From: Mollicutes bacterium
GTDB taxonomy: Bacteria > Bacillota_I > Bacilli_A > RF39 > UBA660
Direction of reading: 5' to 3'
Assembly: GCA_012838395.1 (NCBI GenBank)
Contig: DUPI01000043.1
Coordinates: forward strand, 1-19,576
DNA: 19,576 nucleotides
Below are positions 15,672 to 19,576 of the stretch, one piece after another. Within the stretch, counting starts at the first letter, position 1; each line of letters starts with the position of its first letter. The notes under the pieces were generated by a model. That model made no database searches. It saw nothing but the letters and a program-made list of their open reading frames with translations, and was not told the DNA's origin. Both the position numbers and the translations under genes were made by a program.

Positions 15672-16394
15672 TCACTTCCTATTTAATACTTCATTATACA
15701 GTTTTTTTACTTCCTTTTTATTTAAGTTTCTATATTCGCCTGATTTTAAGCCTGCTAAAGTTAAAAACGCTAAATTTTCTCTTTTTAATTTTAGAACTTC
15801 ATGTCCCACAGCTGAGAACATCTTTTTTACTTGATGATTTTTTCCTTCATGAATAGTCAATTCAACAATACTAGTATTGTTTTTTTTATCAATCCTACGC
15901 ACTTTAACTTTCGCTTTAGATGTTTTAACTCCGTCTATTAAAATACCTTTTTCAAGCATTTTTATACTAGCTACACTTAATATTCCTTTAATTTTGGCTA
16001 CATAAATTTTTTCTATTTTGTATTTAGGGTGCATAAGTAAATTAGCAAGTTCACCATCATTCGTTAAAATTAATAATCCTGTTGTATCATAGTCTAATCG
16101 ACCCACTGGATAGAGACGTTTATTACTAGGAATAAGATCAACAACCGTTTTACGGTTTTTATCATCACTGGTGGTCGTAATAACCCCTCTTGGTTTATTA
16201 AGTAAAACATATTCTTTTTCTTCTTGTTCTAAAATATGACCCTCTACTTCAATAACATCTTTTGTTCCAACTTTAAAACCGAGTTTAGTAATTACTTGAC
16301 CATTAACTTTTACTTTACCTGATACCAAAAGTTCTTCAGCCCTTCTTCTCGAGCAATATCCATAGTTAGCTATTACCTTTTGTATTCTTTCCAT
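15672..16394 (-). CDS. rluB: RNA pseudouridine synthase, RluB/RsuA family
   Basis: A 240-residue enzyme converting uridine to pseudouridine in rRNA, most likely in helix 89-93 of 23S rRNA as for RluB. The N-terminal S4 RNA-binding domain (1-~58) has NYGYCSRRRAEELL and GKVKVNGQ. The catalytic domain shows YVLLNKPRGVITT and GRLDYDTTGLLILTNDG with the catalytic Asp101, then KIYVAKIKG and HEGKNHQVKKM. The start is ATG 16394 after AGGTGAT; the frame is open to 16412, but that would bypass this site. Its upstream neighbour is a relic of spmB, the order of the Bacillus spmA-spmB-rluB cluster, which supports naming it rluB. A GGDEF gene follows six bases later. Confidence 0.93.
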   Translation of the reverse strand: MERIQKVIANYGYCSRRRAEELLVSGKVKVNGQVITKLGFKVGTKDVIEVEGHILEQEEKEYVLLNKPRGVITTTSDDKNRKTVVDLIPSNKRLYPVGRLDYDTTGLLILTNDGELANLLMHPKYKIEKIYVAKIKGILSVASIKMLEKGILIDGVKTSKAKVKVRRIDKKNNTSIVELTIHEGKNHQVKKMFSAVGHEVLKLKRENLAFLTLAGLKSGEYRNLNKKEVKKLYNEVLNRK

Positions 16395-16397
16395 ACA

Positions 16398-16439
16398 ATC
16401 ACCTAGTATCATTATACATATTTAAGATCCGAAAAACAA
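16398..16439 (-). promoter_or_regulatory. Putative promoter and ribosome site of rluB
   Basis: TTGTTT (16434-16439, 3 of 6) and TATAAT (16411-16416) are 17 bp apart; six bases later comes AGGTGAT (16398-16404). The -35 box lies within the end of the spmB relic, so the promoter may predate the decay or have arisen with it. Confidence 0.5.
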
Positions 16440-16541
16440 CAAAACAATGATAATACTCGAAATTATACCAATTAGATCAACTGTCAATCCCGTCCACATA
16501 GCATGTCTAATCTTTTTAATACCTACACTCCCAAAGTATAT
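16422..16541 (-). pseudogene. spmB: C-terminal relic of spore maturation protein SpmB
   Basis: After an in-frame TAA (16542-16544) the minus strand has 39 codons reading IYFGSVGIKKIRHAMWTG, then LTVDLIGIISSIII and VLLFFGS, ending at TAA (16422-16424). From memory of Bacillus SpmB, this matches its extreme C-terminus (VYFGAVGIRK, ADLIGVVASIIIVTLLFGS). No start codon, ribosome site or N-terminal part is present. Upstream, the lipoprotein gene occupies the DNA in another frame and overlaps the relic by 19 bases. In Bacillus, spmB is directly followed by rluB, as here. I read it as what is left of spmB after a deletion. SpmB is a membrane protein needed for spore core dehydration. Confidence 0.75.
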
Positions 16542-16996
16542 TTAACCTTGTCTTTGGCTTCTTCTAATTTATTCAATCTATATTCTGAATATAAAGTAAC
16601 ATCATATTCCCCTAAGTCATTTTGAAATTCTTGAGGATTTTCTGACAAATAAGATTCTGAATCACGCAACACATTTGCATAATCAGTTACTTCAATTTCT
16701 CCAATTACAACAGCCGTATTACCATTTACTTCTTCATCTTTTATTTTATATGTTAAATTTTGATAATGTTTCTTCATCAGTTCCTTATATCTTTCTCGTT
16801 GTTCAGTATTAAACTGCGTTTCTGCAGCAACTACATGATTTAAATCATCTAAAACACTTTGATCAAGAGTCTGGTACTTATTAAAAAACAATTCCGTTTG
16901 TTTTGTTGGTGTATTACTCAAATCATTAATACTACACCCAACCAAAGCCAATAGCATTACTGCTAAAGTGCCAACAATTATTTTTAAATGTTTCAT
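16523..16996 (-). CDS. Small lipoprotein of unknown function, possibly shortened at the C-terminus
   Basis: A 157-residue protein with a type II signal peptide: basic MKHLK, a hydrophobic core, and the lipobox LVGC with the lipidated Cys21. The mature part is charged and helical (NKYQTLDQSVLDDLNHVV), then has beta-like segments (TAVVIGEIEVTDYANVL) and ends EAKDKVKYTLGV. The pattern resembles small DUF-type lipoproteins of Firmicutes, but I cannot assign a function. The start is ATG 16996 after AAGGAGG; a longer frame to 17050 lacks a site. A CATAAT box lies six bases before the ribosome site. The last four or five residues are read from the junction with the spmB relic, so the original C-terminus may have been lost. 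Confidence 0.8.
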   Translation of the reverse strand: MKHLKIIVGTLAVMLLALVGCSINDLSNTPTKQTELFFNKYQTLDQSVLDDLNHVVAAETQFNTEQRERYKELMKKHYQNLTYKIKDEEVNGNTAVVIGEIEVTDYANVLRDSESYLSENPQEFQNDLGEYDVTLYSEYRLNKLEEAKDKVKYTLGV

Positions 16997-17068
16997 AGAT
17001 GCCTCCTTAATTTTATTATGATTACTTTTTTTAGGTTTATACATTGTCATTATTTAATAATTTAATTA

Positions 17069-17084
17069 TATAATTTATAAAGGT
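17069..17084 (+). promoter_or_regulatory. -10 box and ribosome site of the small membrane protein
   Basis: TATAAT (17069-17074), six bases, then AGGT (17081-17084; AAAGGT from 17079) before ATG 17091. A TTGTCA (17044-17049) could be the -35 box, but at a 19-bp spacing. It overlaps the upstream region of the divergent lipoprotein gene. Confidence 0.35.
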
Positions 17085-17090
17085 ATGCTT

Positions 17091-17365
17091 ATGAAAGAAA
17101 AAGAAGTCAAATTACTAGATATTAATATGTTTGTTTCAATAGTTTTTATTTTTACAGTTATTACGTCTGTATTGTTAACTTATAATGAAAAATTAATTCT
17201 TTTAGGTGAAAAACCACTTTTTGATAAAGATAATGCTAGAACAATTACTACTATTAATCGTTTTATTTTATTGATTATATTCAATTAATATTAGTAATCG
17301 TTGTTGGACTCTTACCTCTTATTTATCCAAATGATAAAGAAGAATCTAATATTATTATTCCATAA
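17091..17365 (+). pseudogene. Small membrane protein gene with a frameshift or internal deletion
   Basis: The first frame gives MKEKEVKLLDINMFVSIV, a transmembrane helix (to LLTYN), a short soluble loop with GEKPLFDKDNARTITTINR and the start of a second helix, then stops at 17286-17288. A second frame, open from 17258 to TAA 17363-17365, reads DYIQLILVIVVGLLPLIYPN and NIIIP, a further hydrophobic helix with a natural-looking end. Joining the frames around 17258-17285 would give a protein of about 90 residues with two or three helices. ATG 17091 is preferred over 17085 because AAAGGT lies six bases before it. The function is unknown. The 65-residue product may still be made from the first frame. 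Confidence 0.5.
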
Positions 17366-17401
17366 AAAAAGTGAGTAAAAAAACTTTTTTTTGCCCACTT
17401 T
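17364..17401 (-). terminator. Strong terminator after the ackA-nrnA operon
   Basis: On the minus strand a 16-bp stem (17386-17401 with 17368-17383; one C-A mismatch and one G-T pair) with a 2-base loop is followed by T residues at 17364-17367. It begins nine bases after the stop at 17410. Confidence 0.88.
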
Positions 17402-17409
17402 AAAATATT

Positions 17410-18414
17410 TTATTTTCCTTCTAATTTAAGTTCATCAAGGTTACTTTCTGCAGAACCTTTTTGTTTATATTCTAAACAAACTTGGTCTAATTCTTTAATA
17501 AGAGAATCTGCTTCCTCATCACTTTTAAGACGAACACCACTAGCATATATATGACCACCACCATTATAATGGGTAGCCACTTCATTAATGATTGGTCCTC
17601 TTGATCTAATCGAACCACGGATATTATTGGTATTACGATCTTCTGATAAAATAACCCAAGCAACCATTTCTTCAATATAATTAAAATCATTAACCATATT
17701 CCCCGATGAAGCTGGGTCAACGCCATATTCTTTTAATATTTCATCAGATAATTTAATATATCCAAGTCCATTTTCAGTAACTTGAAGATTATTTATAATA
17801 TAGCCTTGAAATTTAACTTCTTTAAGGGGTCTTAAATATAGGTTTTCATATAAATTTGTAAAGTCTATATTTGTTTTCTTAATTAATTTTGAGATTAACT
17901 CTAGTGTTTTGGTTGTAGTGTAATAAAATAAAAAGCGATTCGTATCAGCAATCACACCAACAAATAATTTTTCAGCTGCTTCTTTAGTGATTTTAAGCTT
18001 GGTTTTAAAAATTAATTCAATTATCATTTGAGCTGTACTACTGGCTGTATCATCAATCCATTCAATATTACAAAACTCTTCAACAAAGGGATGGTGATCT
18101 ATTTTAATTGTTTCCTTAAATAAATCAGGATTAACTCCATCAACACGTGCTTTGCCTGGAACATCAACAGCAATTAATAACGAATCTTCATACATTTCAT
18201 CATGAAATTTGTCTAAAGACCCTAAATATTTAAATTTAGATGCTGGGTAACCAACTGCATAAACCTTTTTGTTAGGAAAGGTATTTAAAATAACATCCCT
18301 TAACGCTATTTGACTAGATATTGAATCTGGATCAGGTCCAATATGCCTAGCAATAACTATTGTATTATATTGTTTGATCTTCCTGTAAATTTGTTTGATT
18401 TTTTTACGACCCAT
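17410..18414 (-). CDS. nrnA: DHH-family phosphoesterase, NrnA type (oligoribonuclease / pAp phosphatase)
   Basis: A 334-residue cytoplasmic DHH-DHHA1 enzyme. NrnA-type proteins degrade short RNA oligomers and linear dinucleotides and dephosphorylate pAp; related ones hydrolyse pApA from cyclic-di-AMP. The metal-binding residues are in place: His24, Asp28 and Asp30 in RHIGPDPDS, Asp84 in AVDVPGKARVD, DHH at 106-108 (KIDHHPF), and Asp157 in VIADTNRF. The C-terminal DHHA1 domain has GGGHIYASG from residue 285. The ATG at 18414 is 13 bp after ackA, with AGGAAG upstream, so it is in one operon with ackA, and a terminator follows. Substrate choice within the family cannot be told from sequence alone. 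With a GGDEF protein nearby, breakdown of pGpG is conceivable. Confidence 0.9.
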   Translation of the reverse strand: MGRKKIKQIYRKIKQYNTIVIARHIGPDPDSISSQIALRDVILNTFPNKKVYAVGYPASKFKYLGSLDKFHDEMYEDSLLIAVDVPGKARVDGVNPDLFKETIKIDHHPFVEEFCNIEWIDDTASSTAQMIIELIFKTKLKITKEAAEKLFVGVIADTNRFLFYYTTTKTLELISKLIKKTNIDFTNLYENLYLRPLKEVKFQGYIINNLQVTENGLGYIKLSDEILKEYGVDPASSGNMVNDFNYIEEMVAWVILSEDRNTNNIRGSIRSRGPIINEVATHYNGGGHIYASGVRLKSDEEADSLIKELDQVCLEYKQKGSAESNLDELKLEGK

Positions 18415-18427
18415 TTTATCACACTTC

Positions 18428-19576
18428 CTATTTTGCTAAATTAAACGTATCCCTTGCAATCATTAATTCTTCATCAGTTGGTATAACATAACAAGGTGTT
18501 TTTGAATCATTAGCAGTTATAAGCGCTTCTTTTCCTCTACCATTATTTGCTTCTTCATCTAATTTAATACCTAAAGTATTTAAAGAATTAATTATATCTT
18601 TTCTTACTATTATAGAATTTTCACCTATACCTGCTGAAAAACAAATAGCATCAGCACCTCCAAGTGCAACATAATAACTAGCAATATAACTAACTACACT
18701 TTTAACAAACATTTTATGAGTTAAAATACATCTTTCGTTATTTTTAAGTATTCCTTCTTCAACATCTCTTGAATCGCTGCTAATTCCACAAATTCCTAAA
18801 AAACCACTTTCTTTATTTAAGGCATTAATAACCTCATCTAAAGTTTTTCCAGTTTGCTCCATAATATACGGAATAATTGTCACATCAATATCACCCGAAC
18901 GAGTTCCCATTATAATTCCAGCATTAGGTGTAAATCCCATTGATGTGTCGATACATTTACCATCTTTAATAGCACTTATACTTCCACCATTACCTAAGTG
19001 ACAAGTAATTATTTTTGCATCTTTTTTATTTAAAATTTCCATCATTCTATTAGCTAAAAATTTATGACTTGTTCCATGGAAACCATATTTTCTTACCTTA
19101 TACTCTGTATACCACTCATATGGAACTCCGTATAAAAAATCTTTTTCTTCCATGGTTTGATGAAACGCTGTATCAAAAACTCCAATTGCAACCGCATTCG
19201 GAATATTTTTTTGAAAGGCTTTAATTCCTAAAACATTAGCAGGATTATGAAGTGGTGCGAGCGGATAAAGTTTTTCAATATCGCTTAATACCTCATCAGT
19301 TATAATTACAGACTCGGCATACTTATCTCCGCCGTGAACAACTCGATGGCCTACAGCTTCAATTTCATCTAAAGATGATACTATTTTGTTTTCAATCAAT
19401 TCTTTAATTAAAAAACCAACCGCATCTTCATGGTTTTTTAATTCCACTTCTTTTTTTATTTTATTACCATTTAATTTGATTGTGTAACAACTTCCATCAA
19501 TTCCAATTCTTTCAAATAAGCCTGATACTAACACTGTTTCCTCAGGCATTATATACATTTGAAATTTTAATGAGGA
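18428..19576 (-). CDS. ackA: Acetate kinase (5' end outside the window)
   Basis: Acetate kinase makes ATP and acetate from acetyl phosphate and ADP, the last step of the phosphotransacetylase-acetate kinase route in fermentation. The frame is open to the right edge and starts there with SSLKFQMYIMPEE, the family's NCGSSSLK segment cut short, so only about ten residues are missing; the ATG at 19558 is internal. Seen motifs are VGHRVVHGGD, GVFDTAFHQTM, YGFHGTSHKFLANRM, the phosphate loop CHLGNGGSISAI, TPNAGIIMGTRSGDID and SAGIGENS. The stop is 13 bp before nrnA. Its promoter is outside the window. Confidence 0.97.
   Translation of the reverse strand, partial: SSLKFQMYIMPEETVLVSGLFERIGIDGSCYTIKLNGNKIKKEVELKNHEDAVGFLIKELIENKIVSSLDEIEAVGHRVVHGGDKYAESVIITDEVLSDIEKLYPLAPLHNPANVLGIKAFQKNIPNAVAIGVFDTAFHQTMEEKDFLYGVPYEWYTEYKVRKYGFHGTSHKFLANRMMEILNKKDAKIITCHLGNGGSISAIKDGKCIDTSMGFTPNAGIIMGTRSGDIDVTIIPYIMEQTGKTLDEVINALNKESGFLGICGISSDSRDVEEGILKNNERCILTHKMFVKSVVSYIASYYVALGGADAICFSAGIGENSIIVRKDIINSLNTLGIKLDEEANNGRGKEALITANDSKTPCYVIPTDEELMIARDTFNLAK

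Noticed and set aside
1..19576. TGA read as tryptophan (Mycoplasma code)
   Set aside because: Several genes with clear family lengths end at TGA (hrcA, dnaJ, rluB), and conserved Trp residues use TGG.
1..19576. CRISPR arrays, insertion sequences, tRNA or rRNA genes
   Set aside because: No spaced direct repeats, transposase motifs or recognisable RNA folds were seen on either strand by eye.

Overview
This window is strongly AT-rich DNA from a low-GC Firmicutes-like bacterium, probably one of the genome-reduced, non-sporulating lineages near Erysipelotrichia, Izemoplasmatales or Acholeplasma. The evidence is the HrcA/CIRCE heat-shock system, strong AGGAGGTGAT-type ribosome sites and near-consensus sigma-A promoters. 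Genes such as hrcA, dnaJ and rluB end in TGA, and Trp is read from TGG, so the Mycoplasma/Spiroplasma code (TGA = Trp) is excluded. The species assignment is inference. Nearly all genes lie on the minus strand and are described in transcription order, right to left.

Right end (19576-17364): acetate kinase (5' end outside the window) followed by an NrnA-type DHH phosphoesterase, closed by a strong terminator. Then come a small frameshifted membrane-protein gene on the plus strand (17091-17365) and a divergent lipoprotein (16996-16523). The lipoprotein's end runs into a 39-codon relic of the sporulation gene spmB. Directly after it is rluB, the order known from the Bacillus dacB-spmA-spmB-rluB cluster. 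rluB is coupled to a GGDEF protein with a degenerate EAL domain. A bidirectional terminator separates this unit from a small plus-strand [4Fe-4S] ferredoxin.

Middle (14110-8055): a tail-anchored acidic protein of unknown function with its own terminator; then a likely operon of a serine beta-lactamase-like hydrolase, two ABC exporter half-transporters forming a heterodimer (one with a degenerate ATP site), and a second tail-anchored acidic protein, again with a terminator.

Left half (7983-771): the heat-shock operon hrcA-grpE-dnaK-pepF-dnaJ-frr. A perfect TTGACA-N17-TATAAT promoter has two CIRCE-like operators, one over the -35 region and one at the transcription start. HrcA represses its own operon, DnaK/DnaJ/GrpE form the chaperone machine, oligoendopeptidase F degrades peptides, and ribosome recycling factor appears to have an additional promoter of its own. 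A hairpin sits just after dnaK and a terminator after frr. The far left has a decayed plus-strand gene (about 200-693) and the first 22 codons of a minus-strand membrane protein leaving the window.

No mobile element, CRISPR array, rRNA or tRNA was recognised, and no wholly new multi-gene system is evident. The most interesting points are the paired CIRCE operators, the spmB relic preserving old synteny, the Cys/His-rich N-terminus of GrpE, and a recurring promoter layout with the -10 box six bases before the ribosome site. No gene-free stretch exceeds about 300 bases.
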